From positions 620,001 to 684,000 of the forward strand of contig CAMQGK010000327.1 in assembly GCA_947000775.1 (NCBI GenBank): DNA of 64,000 bases, in the 5' to 3' direction. The position numbers and the translations under genes were made by a program. Below the pieces are notes generated by a model. It was not told the DNA's origin, did not search any database, and was given only the letters and a program-made list of their open reading frames with translations. Below, one piece after another: positions 20,732-33,271 of this stretch. Position 1 is the first letter of the stretch. The number at the start of each line of letters is the position of its first letter. Source of the DNA: Pterois miles (taxonomy: Eukaryota; Chordata; Actinopteri; Perciformes; Scorpaenidae).

Positions 20732-21360
20732 TTGCGCAGGCAGGTGGAAGGATGAAGAGGGGAGGAGGAAGATGGAGTGAGAGGCGAGAAAAATGGGAGT
20801 GGGTGGCCAGAAAATGAGAGATGGCGTAGAGGGGCTACTTAGAGAGGGAGGAGGTGCAGAGTTCTGCGTGGGGGAGGAAATGAGGGAAGAAAAGAGGGAT
20901 ATTTGGAGACTAGGGAAGGGAGAGCTTTAAAATCTTATGGGCAAATGATTGCTTTAGAGACTCAGAAGCTGCTTTACTTGTGTGTTTAGGCTGCAGTTAT
21001 GCATCTTGGACAGCAACAGCGGGCAATTTTCTTTTCATTTATTCTGCAGAGTGAAAAACAGTGAGCTACATTCTTAGCAAAATGTGGGAGATTCATCTTG
21101 TGTACAGTAAGAGCTGTAAAGACTCCACATGCAACATAATTGCTCGGCTGTGTATTATGAATGAATAGTTTGGGTGATAGGACAAGACTTTTTTTTTGGT
21201 GATTTCAGCCTCCTTTTTTTCTGCAGCATAACCAGCTCAAAGCATGTGTGGGAAGGTTATTATAATCTCTTTTACTGTGACAGCTCTCAAGCACAATGCA
21301 CTCTACTATTTAATTTACTGTACTTTGGATTTCTTTGATATTAAATGGCTTTCAGAAAAA
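20732..21360 (+). other. 3' UTR of the Ig gene
   Basis: It starts with a purine-rich stretch (about 20,745-20,930) and carries an ATTAAA signal at 21,340-21,345 shortly before a GT/CT-rich stretch. The polyadenylation site is inferred. Confidence 0.5.
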
Positions 21361-24300
21361 TATTATTTGCTGTCCTCCTGCGTGCGCCATTGATTTTTGT
21401 CCCATTTTAGAGATACAACAGTACTGACAACGTGGCGAAATGTGGACACGCACCGCTTCTCCAACCAATGCCATCTCAGACTTGCATCAGGTTGTTTACC
21501 AACCTTCCCTTTCAGTCTGTAAGACCTTACTCTGAAGCAATGACCTTTACTCAAAGTGCTGTGCCCGTGCATGCTTGCGTTTCTCCCAATCTGCCTGCAG
21601 GCACAAACCCATTCTCAGTCAGTTCAACTAACAAACACATGCGTGAATGAACTAAAAACTCACACGCAGTGAGAATAATAGTAAAGTCAGGTAACCTTGA
21701 AACTTAAAAGAGTAGGCAGGGTTAGCTGCTGCTTGTTCTACTTCATTATGAACTAGTCTATTCTGATTTCCCCCAAACTAACCATCATAGACTACAACTT
21801 CATCTTTTTAATTTTCTCCTCTGCTGCCTTGTAACCCTTACCGCTGTGCCACACCACCGCACCACCGCTTATTACCATAACCTCGTAATGCAGAGGATTT
21901 CATTACACTTGTCTGTTGAAGTTATGCTGGGTTTTATGCGGTTTTATTATCGGTGTGTGGTTGACCGTAGGCCGTCGTTAATAATGGGTGAAATGGCAGT
22001 TTAACAATGACACTCCATTAACGTGTGCATGCGCCACAGAGCACCGCCAGGATAATGTTATTAAACTGATTATTCAAACCCCCCGTACAGCTCGCCTCTA
22101 CTGCAGACACTCTTTGTCAAGCATTTTACAGACTTCCTTGTTTTCCTTTTCCCAACTCTACTAACTTACTTTATGGCAAGCCCAGGTATAAAGAGACAAC
22201 AGACGGGGGCGACTTTAACCAGAACAGTTCAAAACATCTTCAAGCTCTGTATGAAAAAAACACAATGTAAATTTAAAATGCCCTCCTACATATGAAATGC
22301 CAGCGAGCACCATCTCGTTTTGGCCTTTGAGCCAGTCATGAGTGAAAAGCCGCTGTGCGCTCCCCGGTGAGTTTTGGTTCCTGGGGCTTGGCTGGCCAGA
22401 AAAGACAAGATTATGTATCAGGAACTTCACACAGTGGAGGTGTCCCAGAGATACAGGGCTCTGGTTGGGAGGGAGAGAAGTGTAGTTTACAGAGACATTT
22501 TGACCTTGATAGTGCCTCATGGATAAACCACCGGACAACGGCTCGGGGCGATGCAGGAGCTGTGCAGAGAATACCGAGCAGCCGAAATGTTTTGTGTGGT
22601 GGCAGGATGAAGACGCTGTGACACAGCTCCTCACTACTTAGTCAGGCAGGCGAACGTCCCTGACAGCCCTCACTGACCTACAAGTAAAGGTGAATTATAC
22701 CAAACATGTCCCCTCACTGACTAATCCAACAAAGTGCCAGGCATTTGTAACCGTGTGCCATTGCCCACTGCTGTTCTCGTCACGGTCACTTGGTTTTGTA
22801 TGTTCATCCTGCATATGTTGTGTCAAATGGCTCAAAATGAAGGAGTGGAGTTCGCTGGAGAAGCAGGTGTTTTCCCCTCATTACTTCCTGACAATGCCCC
22901 ATCTGGTGCGTGGGAGCTGCTGCCGCCTGCCACCGACTCCCTGCCAACTGGGGAACAAACACTTGCAGAGAGGCTGACAGGGAAAAATTGGGTGGGATGG
23001 GAATTGGGGAACGAGTTGGGCAGATACTATCCTCGCCAAAACAACAAGGTTACAACTTGTGTCGAGAAAGAAAACCAAGGAGCGAGAGGAGAGAGCCTGA
23101 AGTCGAGACTTCACACAGATCCATCCACGCAAAAGAGGTCAGATAACAGATAGGTCAAACAACTTTATGAGTCAAGGGCAGAAATGTTAATATTAATGCT
23201 AATAGACTGCTTTGATGCTTTACTGCCTGTCTGAACTTCTCTGACTATTTGAACCAAACTGACTAAAGTGTCAGGATTTGTGTCAGATTAGAGAGAGGCC
23301 TAAACAGATTTGAGACCCATGACATGCTATCCCTAAAGTTGCCTGCAAGAGGCGCCAAAGATGGTTTAAAAAAGATGCTGTTAAACTTGGGAGCCCATAG
23401 TATAATACTAGAGTAGGAGGGGAAAAAAAGATGTGGAGAGAGAAACAATTTTCATAATGAAGCAGCACTCCCTGACTGGAAAACACAATTATGGGCAAAC
23501 TGTGGTCACAGCGTGAGGGTGAAGTTAAAGAGCCCCTTTAGCGGGGCCTAATAGGGCCTGACTACCGATGAGCACAAACGCTGGTTCGGCCGGAGCACAA
23601 GTTTTTGTTCCGCGCCATTACTGTCATTGTGAACGCTGATTTAACCGAATACACTCAGGTCTTTTCTCGGCTCTCCTTGATGAGTCTTATGCACATTTTT
23701 GAGACAAAGCAGCTTCTGCAGCAGAATGCCCCTTAATCTCAATACACTTAAAGACTGCTGCACATAGCCCATTCTGATTTGGCAGTGAGTCAATATATTC
23801 CTCCAGTTTGAATCAATACATAGGCAAATAATCATTAGAAATGAAATTTAATCTCACAGAAAATAAATGTTTACCACCATTTCAGCCTCAAAGGGGAGCT
23901 ATTTTCAGTCAAGAACTTTATTGTCATATGCTAGCGTTACAAAATTGCAGTTGCCTCAACCTCAGATGGTACATTGTATTAAAAGACTTCACTCATATTT
24001 ACAAGGAATAATGAATTCGCATGAATGAATGATTCTCAACTTGGACCCTATTTTCACATGTTTTTGTGTCTAACTGACAAAAGATGGGGGACAATAATTT
24101 TGGAAATTGGTCCAATATTGAGGCATAATGCTGCAAACATGGCACCCGCTAAACAGACTGCAATATAATCATATTGGGGCAAATCTCGCCGTCATATACG
24201 GTATGTTCACTGAAAGTGCTTGTTTTTTTGCCACTGATATGCTCTGATTGTTATTATAAGTGTCTGACAACATTATGGAAAGAGTCTCGTCAATGAATGT

Positions 24301-25260
24301 AGTGATAAGAGGTGAAAGTCAGTTGCTCGTTCCATTGCAACACCCAGCAGCAAATACGCTTCTGCTTCTTTACGCCATTGGACACCAGCAAAAAGTCTGC
24401 CTAAAAAGTGCTGTTCAAAAGTTTAAAAAAAATTATATAATAAGTGTTTTCAGTCCAAATTGGCAGCAACGACTTTTGTCAAAAACAACAACAAAGGAGT
24501 TTGATGATGCTCTGATTATGGAAAGAGGTGAAAGTCAGTTGCTCGTTCCATTGTAACATCAGCACCAAGCAGCAAAACTACGACCCAGCACCCACAGAGG
24601 AGGAATGCTACAAAGACCAGGACCTGTTGCTGCCTGACATTTCACTATGAGACTTCTCCTTGAGCAGGACTTGGACACAACAATAAACAGACCAGATGAG
24701 GCGAAAGGTAAGGAACAGCAGTTTATCTGTATTGTCAGACAATAACAATAAGAGCCCTTCAGTGGCAAAAACAAACATTTTAGTGAACATAACGCTGCAT
24801 AATTGCCCTTGCAGCTCGTTTCGCTATATAATAATGGACCACTTTCAAAAACGGAGTCCCCATGAGTCACTTAGACACAAAAACAGTGGAAAATAGGCTT
24901 GAAAAATCCTCTTTAAAATGTGTGACAGGTGAGTCTGATACGCTGTTGACATGCAGATGAATAAGCACACTGCCTTTAGCCTATATGTGCTAATTCATCT
25001 GTATAATAACATTGCAACTGACTTCACAATACAATAAACGACTACAATGTTATTGTCTCTTCAAACAATAAACATCTGCTGCATTTTTTTGTCATCTTAC
25101 TCATTGTGCCACACATCATTTTCGGTTCGCGCAACTGAATTCAACATAAATTGGTTATTTGCGTCAGGAAATTAATGTTGGTTATCAATCATATTTAGAG
25201 CGAATTGATTTCAATTAATTGGAAGATGCATCCTTCTTTCCTCCCCTTCTCTCCTCTTGT
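21361..25260. other. Intergenic region between the Ig gene and the next promoter
   Basis: No gene was recognised. ORFs of 90-140 codons at 22,215-23,153 overlap each other on several frames and have no domain-like features. A 34-base direct repeat at 24,308 and 24,524 is listed separately. A possible LINE-type 3' end in reverse ('ctttattgtcat') lies near 23,915. Confidence 0.5.
24308..24557 (+). repeat. Direct repeat pair of 34 bases, 216 bases apart
   Basis: 'gaggtgaaagtcagttgctc' and its following bases occur at 24,308-24,341 and 24,524-24,557 with a single C/T difference. The origin is unknown. Confidence 0.85.
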
Positions 25261-25329
25261 AGCCGGTTTGTGCTGTTAAAGCCCGGCCCCTCTCTCTCAT
25301 CCGCACACCCCTCCACCTGCTCCTGCTCC

Positions 25330-25704
25330 CTGCAATTGGTCGGAGACGCGCACACGGTCCCGCCCTATTGGCAAAGCTTTTAAATATATTTACAATGTAA
25401 AGTAACCAAGAAAAACCGGCCAAGCCATCACATTCAGTCATACCGAGGGAGAGAAAGTGGGTGTGTGTGTGAGAGACAGAGGGAGCTTTACTATGTAAAG
25501 ACGTGCCACTGAGCGCTTGACAAAACACACACTCGTTCGCTCACAGTCCGCAGGCGCGCCCTCACACACACACATACCCACATACACAGACGCTGAAGGC
25601 GCTGTCGGAGAGTGAACCTGCGGGTTCATGTCACTCTGATTTCTTCTCCCAGGAAGAGGAATACCGAGGAAGAGAGTCAGAGGGGGAATATCAGCGACAC
25701 AGCG
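25330..25704 (+). promoter_or_regulatory. Promoter and 5' UTR of the gene starting at 25,705
   Basis: Two inverted CCAAT boxes (attgg near 25,336 and 25,368), a GC-type 'cccgccc' near 25,360 and an A/T box 'ttaaatata' near 25,381 lie upstream of a leader of about 290 bases. From 25,260 to 25,930 CpG density is clearly higher than around it. Start and promoter are inferred from motifs. Confidence 0.6.
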
Positions 25705-25777
25705 ATGGCTTTCGCGACCGTGTGGAACTACTGCGTCCCTCTCACCATCATCGCTGTCGCCTGCCTGGTGCGCACCG
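25705..25777 (+). CDS. First coding exon of an unidentified secreted or membrane protein
   Basis: The ATG has G at -3 and +4 (good context). It opens 24 codons reading MAFATVWNYCVPLTIIAVAC and ending LVRT, a hydrophobic signal-peptide-like sequence. The exon ends with the first base of a Gly codon before GTAAGAC. A phase 1 junction after a signal peptide is typical of receptors, adhesion molecules and proteoglycans. No following exon was recognised in the remaining 38 kb, so the first intron would be very long. Genes near human RAB42/TAF12 on 1p35 such as PTPRU or SDC3 are possible, but nothing in the sequence decides this. Confidence 0.65.
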
Positions 25778-27276
25778 GTAAGACTCAGAGTGAATGAGTG
25801 TGATGTGAATGAGAAGAGTGTTCAAGCCGCCTCGGTGTGTTGTGGCTTCACAGTGCAAGTTTGCTAAAGTCCTGTAAAAAGAAGCTGAAAAAGATGGTAA
25901 GGAGACGCTCGCCGCGCGGGACGAAAACACGTGCTGTTATTCCAGTTTCCAACCATCCTGCGGACTACTGTTAGTATTCACCACAGGGTGATTAGATTCA
26001 AAGCCCATTGCGCAAGTCTGGGCTACATCCGTATTGCTATTTGGGAATGAGTCATTGTGTTGACCACTTCTCAAGAAACACCGTAAAACAAAAGTGAAAG
26101 GCGCCAGATAACTCTCACTTTTTGTTGCCACGCAGGAATATGTTATGAAATCATACCATGGTCTGTTGACCCGCGTGCGTCACGGCTTTGTGATGATCTT
26201 CTCCGGACAGATTTAGTGTATCATAGCTGCTGTTGTGGGGACCGGATCACCTGGAGACATACCTGCATACAGCACATCCATGTGGAGATAATATTCTGAC
26301 AGCCACGAGAGCTCATAACAAATGCCCGCAGTGGATCAGACGTGTGTCACACTCCAGCAGACCCAGGAGTGCTGCTTTTTAAATTCTGCAGCAGTTCCAG
26401 GGACTGAGAGGACCTTTGAGACCTCACCTTATCAGATGCAATAGCATCCAACAATCAATTGCCTTGTAATGGCACTAATGGCACCTGCATTTCCTTTTTT
26501 TTTCCCTTGTTTATTGCGTTTACTCTCAGTCTGGGATGGTCCTGCATTGCTCCCCCATGGGCACAGTATAATCCATGATCACTCCCATATAACAAGTGCA
26601 TCTGCTGCAAAAAATAGGGATTTGGATTGGGCTCAATCGTGAGCAACTTTAGCCTCACAGTGTTTTATGCCATCTGCTCGGATGTGGTAAAAGCCAGTCT
26701 CGTATAACAAACCTTATTAAATTCCACCCAGAGCTCCAGTGATTGTAACTGAGCATGAATGGCAATGAGGAGGTGCACACTGATTTGTGTCCTGTGGTGG
26801 TTGTTGTGCTCTGTGGGGCTTTTATTTACATTGCCCCAAGGCTGTGAGAGGGTTAAATGTTAGGTCGGACATTGTCACAGTCAGATCTGTGCTGTGCCGT
26901 GTTGTGATGATGTCTCTTTTCCATCGGGAGCGCTACATTGCTCCGTAGCCTTTCCTCCGGCTGCACTGATACCAACCTCACCATGGCTTGCGTATTGATT
27001 TCTTCCCTTGTGTGGATCTATTTATATGTCTGTTTGGTTGATTTATGCATAAGAGTGTAGGCGTTTGTATATCGGTATAACTGTGTAAGAGCTTTGTGTA
27101 TGTCCGTTTATGAACATGCTTGTGTGTTGCATGTAAATGTGCTTTACTGTATGTGTGTGTGTGCTGCTTACACTGCTGGGTTTTGCCTGAGCTGCAGGCA
27201 ACCTCTGCTGGGGGCTGCTCACTGATCACTGTCATTAATCTAGCCACTGACAGGGGCCCGGGAGAGACAGGGGGCC

Positions 27277-27314
27277 GGGGGGGGGGGGGGGGTTGTTATA
27301 GACAGTGGGGGGGG
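27277..27314 (+). repeat. Poly(G) tract with quadruplex potential
   Basis: A run of 16 G at 27,277-27,292 is followed by a run of 8 G at 27,307-27,314 and preceded by GGGG and GGGGCC groups. Confidence 0.85.
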
Positions 27315-30300
27315 TGGATGATGGAAGGAAGGAAGGAGGGAGAAAAGGAAGTGTGGAGACGGCCTGTTTCTGAACACACAGATGCACATGTAAAAAAAAA
27401 AATTCTGATAACAAATCAGCATGTCGCTGTAATTTTTTCCTCCATGGAGGAAAAATGGTAAAACTAATCTAGCAGAAAGGAGAGAAAAGGTGGGAGGCGA
27501 TGGGGTTTGTTATTATGCCAGGATAGAGATGGACAGATTGATTGGGCAGATAGACGGATGAGCAGACAGATAGATTGAGAGGGTGCTGTGAAGATGGCGA
27601 GGCTGGGAGACTTGGCCCTCCTTTTGAGGAATGATGGAGGGATGGAAAGATGGAGGGAGTGAGAAAGGCAGAAAAGAGTGAGGGAGAGTGGGAGAAGAAA
27701 GGCAGAAAGACTTCACAGTGTGTCTGACGGGCAGGCCTGCGGGGACGCGCGCACAATCACTCGCACACAGAGTGTGTTTGTGCACTGAGTGCATGGCTTT
27801 GTGGGGGTGGCTGATCCACAGCAGCTGTAGGCCAAACTCAAACCCCACATACGGTAACAAATGCTGTTAACTCCGCCTCTGCTTGCTTGGCCACCCTTAA
27901 CCGCCACCACGCATTCCTCCATCACTTCCATTCTCCCTATTCCTCTCCTATATGCCTCCATTACCACCTGCCTTATCGCTGTGGGCATTAAATCACCTCC
28001 ATTTGTTTATTTGAATGTGTGCAATGAGAGCCATCCGTTCTGAGCTTGTTCCCCATCACGCTGTTTGGACCTTGGCTGGGACTCTGGCTGGTTGAAAAAC
28101 GGCAGCAGTTGGACGTACTTGTGGGAGGAGATTTGAATACCAATTATATCTGGTATATGTGTGCGGGCACACACACTTGCACACACACAGAGGCCACGCA
28201 TAAATCAATGTCGCTGTGAGTCACAGAAGGGAGGCCTGGCGTGTAAACACAAACATCAAGGGAAATGCTGTACACACAACAAAAAATATGAGCACACACG
28301 TAGGTGCAGAACATGTGTGCACACACACATACACCTTGCCTACAAACAGCTTGCATTGTACAGCAGTTTCTTTTGAACATTGGAATAGGACTGCTAATGC
28401 AAGAGGTTGCCTGAGCCCTGTCGCAGTTTTTGATGCTTGTCAGGCCCAGTTTGCATCATGCCACGAATTACAAGATTGCCTTTTTCACTTTCCTCCACAT
28501 TGAACAGCGCTTGCTATTTCAGCGTCTTTCTTTGTTCTCATAATTCTCTGAAAAGTCTTCACAGTAAAGCCAAGGTTTATCCTTTGATCCGAACCTTGGA
28601 GGATAATTCAGCTCCCCCCACCCCACCCCCCCAAAAATAAAATAAACTTGTCGACAGTTTAATTAAAAAGAGCAAGACCTCGCTTCCTCGCTCTCTGCCC
28701 CGCCATCTGCTGGTTCGCACTGCAAATTTGAGCTCGGCTCAAAATCAGATTTCACTGTTCCATTCTTGTTTTTTTTTTTTTTCTGTGATTCCCTGTCTTT
28801 TGTAGGTCTAAATAATTGGACAAGCTGAACTTGGCAGACAGTGCTGGCATGCCCGTCAACACAAGAGAAGCTGAAATTAGCCCTTTTTAAAAGAAAAACT
28901 GCCTACTGCTGTCGTGCGCGGCCCTGTTTGATCAACCGATGCAGCCTTAAAGGGTCCTGACAGGGTGGCCCACTATCTCAGCGGAGCAACTGCTCACACA
29001 TAAGCTCCATAAACAAATTGAACCGTGTCGCGTTTTGGGCGAGTCATGACTGAGAGGGTTGCGGCGCTCAGTGTGGGCTTGTTTTATTCTCCCCTGGGCT
29101 TTTATGGGTCCATTACTCAGAAACAGGAGAAGTTCCTGAGCTCACTGTTTAGTGCAGGTGATGTATTTTACAGTAATTATCTCCTAATCTGTCCCCGAGA
29201 CTTCAGTGCGATCCATAACTCCTTGTTTTGTTGTTGTTTCACACAATGATCGCATCTCAATAGCCCCCTCCAGCATTATGGACTAGGTCCGGAGAGGATT
29301 TTCATTTGTACATCCACTTAGATAGAAATAAAGGGAAATAAGACATGACAAGTCAGTTTGTTTCCCCTGCAAGGACACATCATTGGATGTGACCATCCCT
29401 TTTCACATCCTGTTTTGTCCTCACAGTGAGGTTCATGTATAAACAAAATGCATGAGGCGCTGTGATGGAAAGGGGCTCACAAAGACACCAATCGGTAATT
29501 GAAGCCTTATATCTCATTTGACCATTTGTTTAATTGTCCATTAGCGAAACTTTCTGTCAATCTAATCAGGCCGGCGCTAATGTAGAAACACTCTTTATAG
29601 CTGCCACCTCATCTCCTTCCCATTACTATTCCCCAGACAGCGCCGCTTGTGATTATCATAATGGTGATCTATGTCGTCCTTACGTGTCGCTCTCTGAGAA
29701 CAACTGGCGTTTCACCAACTTTGTCGCTGAAGTTTTTTAATGCTGAGTGGGATGCCAAGGACGTCTCCTCCATTTGCTGGCATCAGAAGCCTGCCAATCA
29801 ATCCCAGCGCTTTTTAACTCCATCCGATCTGATTGGCTCGGCGCTAAAGCAAAAACGCCTTCCTCCTCTACTGTGACCTGACGTCCCCTGAGCCAGCAGC
29901 TTTTTCTCCAGCCGCTGACCCCGCTCGCTGTATATTTGTCTTAGCCACGGGAGTGTGAAATCAGTAAACAGCGATTCCCCCTGCGCAGCTTTCTTTGCAC
30001 TGCACACAAAGGCAGTTGCTATGTATTCTGTCTACTGGGGTACAAGGTGTGCTAATATTTTAAGCCAGTCATAGCTGAATTGTGGTCTAGGGGAACTGAG
30101 ATGGAGGGAAAGAAAGGGGAGTCTGAAAAAAACACCATGGGGTGAGCATTCCTTTACCTTGGTGACACAGTTTCCACGACTAAGTGTAAACATTTATACC
30201 TCCTGTGTGGCCCTGGGCTTGTTGAACACCCTCCCCTGGTGCAGTGACACCTGTCTCCGAAGCTCCCGCAGGGCTGTGCGCTAACTTGGCCAGACACCGG

Positions 30301-32052
30301 CCTCCAGTAGCGCCGGTAACCAAGGTGATTATCCCCGCTCAGGCGCTGCGATGGAGCCCCCACTATAGCTGTGATTGGACGAGAGAGTCTGATTGAGCTG
30401 AAAAGGGCAAGTGCCTAAAATTGAAGACTGTGTACTCTGGCAGTGTGGAGGGTAATACACATCCCATCTGGAAGACTTGATGTAGGAGGGGATGGCTGGT
30501 AATGAGGTGCTCATCCCGGGGTAAGGAGGATCAGTTAAGGACTTAAATCCAGGTGAAACTGTCAAGGCCGAGCACAGAGGTTGCCAACAAGACCCCATTT
30601 CCCCTTTACCCTTGGGAGGTCTGTGTGTCCAGTGGAGGCTAGCTGATGAAGAGTGACCAGGCTTAGCAGGGGCACCGAGGGACTGATGGGGTCAGAGTGA
30701 AACAGAGAGGGAGGGAAGGGGGGAGATGCCTGGCTGCACAGTGTATAAAAGAGTGAAGGAAGGGAGCGAGGAGCGCCACAGGCAAGCGTTACAGACCAGT
30801 GGAGCAGGGAGGAGCGCAGCAGAGGAGAGAGTCGGGCGGTGAGGAGTCCAACAAACAAGTGAATGATTGCGGGATTTCAGCTCTAAAATGGGAGGGTGTC
30901 AAAAAAAAAAAAAAAAGACAAGGGAGAGACGGAGAGAGAGCAACCCCCGCTGTGACGAATGACGGATTTAGAAGGACAAAAAATGAGGAAGGAGGGAAGG
31001 GTGACATTAAGGAGGTGGGTCCAAAGCAGAAAAGTACAGGTTGCTGGTGTGAGGAGAGGATGGAGGTGAGGAGGAGGAGGAGGAGAGATGGATGGTGATA
31101 CACAATGATAAAGACGGAGAGAGGGGGCGAGCACTGTGTAGGTGATCACACCAGAGAGACAAGGTGTCATGATCGATGAGGTCACAGTACGCACACACTC
31201 TCACACACACAGAAGCAAACAGGCATTGAAATTGTTTCCTCAGCAGCTCACGGGCAGTCCTCCCACTTCCAGAGAAGCTGCTTCGGCTCGGAGAATTAAA
31301 CACCCACACACGCACAGGGCTATTCATCCGTCTGCCATTTAAAATCCTTCTTCATATCATCGGCATTAATAGGTTGGCTTTGATGAGATTGTCGGATGCT
31401 GCAAAATTGCCAGTCAAAGCAGCAGCGCACTATCTACTGGGAAATCAGATGGAGATTTTCAGAAGGCGGACACAACAATGCTGAAGAGGCCTCAGATGAG
31501 TTTTTCTTAGAGAACTCTCAAAATGTCTCTCCCATGAGTGGCGGATTCATTTGAGCTATGATCGCATCTGGCATCGATAAAGTGGTAGTGTCAGTCGCAG
31601 AAACCTCAGCGAGGACCTTATTTTGGTTCTGTTTTGATTCAAGTGTAATCAGACCTGATTAAATCGTACTAATGAATGTTTAAAGTGCGCTGACAGCACA
31701 TTTTAAGTCGGAGGGGGAAAAAAAGTGGACGTTGTCTTTTGTAAGCGAAACATTATCGTAGATTATCTGTGCAAATGTTACAGAAAACCACACGCTCTGC
31801 TTCACTGTATGTACTTTAAAAACCAAATGCTATCACTTAACAAAAAACGAGTGATAAGAGCTGCTGCCCATAGATCAAACTCAGATTGCCCGACTCCATT
31901 CTGGGCAGATGCCAAGTGATTGTTGACAGTTACTGGAAAAAAAAAAAAATCTGCTGCGGCTTTCACGATACTTTCCCTTCACTCTCCATCTGACTATTCC
32001 TCTCTTTCTCAGACTTGAGACAACATCAGGAGTAGCAAGCTTTGATCCACTT

Positions 32053-32105
32053 CATTAGCAAATCTTAAACAACCATTAATTATAGGCAATTAATTAGCAG
32101 CACAT
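32053..32105 (+). promoter_or_regulatory. Cluster of TAAT homeodomain-type motifs (candidate enhancer)
   Basis: Within about 50 bases there are 'ttcattagca', 'ccattaattat' and 'caattaattagcag', giving several overlapping TAAT/ATTA cores. Such clusters are common in developmental enhancers, but conservation cannot be checked from one sequence. Confidence 0.3.
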
Positions 32106-33271
32106 GAAAACAATCCTGGAGAAGTTGGCCACTCTCAAACACCCCAGAGTGTCTGCAGGAAGGAAAGAGTGAGTGAGAGATGGACAAAGAAAAGGGGAGA
32201 AAAATGAAGGGGAATAAGCCTGCGGTCATGCTTAATGTGCTGGGGCGAGATTTACCGCAATCATTTGCCTGGCTCTTTTGAGATTCATAAGGTCATCAAT
32301 TCATGCTCCGCTTTCAGCAGGGCAAAACAAAAGCGAGGCTGTGCAGCCTTCTGTACTGAAGTAAGGAGAGAGGAAAAGAAGCCCAGGCCAAATTGGATTG
32401 GTGCTGCGATTGTTTCTGCAGAGATTGGTACAGTTGGCATGGCCACTTAAAAAGTGGCCAAGCACCGGCGACCTTGACGAAGGCTCCGGCTGATTCTCTC
32501 ACGGGATTCATTTTCTCCTGTGCGGCTGAAGGGGCGTTTAAGTGCACGACTGCTGATTCACCTTATGGCTCTTAACGGGTACACCCCTCTCTCGCCCGCT
32601 CACCTCCCATAAAGTGCACCAGCAGACTGAAGCGGTGCTTTGACTCGTGTCCACGGACGTGTTCCTATCTCTGTGTCCATCTGTTGGCTGAATAATGTTA
32701 TCATGGGCCGCAGAAGGGCCGTGGCCATTGCAGTAGAGGAGCGTAACAGCCGTGCAGTCTGTGATACTGAATGAGTTTGACACAGGCCCTGGGCATTGGG
32801 TGCAGTTGCGGAGAAACGGTGGTTCATAGCAACTGCCACCCGCTGGGCCATACTGCTGAACTGAGCTGTGAAGCAGCCTGCAGAAGCCAGTGGGGTTCTG
32901 CGGTCGGTACAAAAGCCATTTTTCACTTTTGTGGACTCTGTAGCCGCAGACAGCGAGTGGCTTTTGTGTCTGTAATATAGGTCCTACAGTCTAAAGAGTG
33001 CACAGTACACACAGCACGACTCTGTCGCCGGGTGACTTGGATGTACTGTACTTTATTGCAAGAGAAATTAATAAAGAAAGCTGTGGGGGAACGTTCTTTC
33101 ATTCTTGATTATTTTTTCTCTTCCCAAGGGCCAAGATGGCTGCCATCTGTCCTCCCATTTATCAGAGCAACTGCAGTTTCAGTCACCAAGCTTCCAGTTT
33201 TCTTTTTATCAGATCCACACTGACCTGTGATACATGAGTTAACTTTCTAATGTGTTTTTCATGTCATTAAA

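Larger units (their letters stand above)
25778..33267 (+). other. Long first intron, left part
   Basis: No exon was recognised. It holds a G16 run (27,277-27,292), purine-rich tracts (27,310-27,710; 30,660-31,100), CA-rich stretches near 28,160-28,330 and T/A homopolymers (28,770; 30,900). From about 28,900 to 32,900 it is mostly unique-looking sequence with few recognisable repeats, where conserved non-coding elements would be sought. Confidence 0.5.

Noticed and set aside
22215..23153. Overlapping ORFs of 88-139 codons on both strands
   Set aside because: Several frames are open at once over the same bases, which points to chance; none has recognisable motifs or splice-site support.
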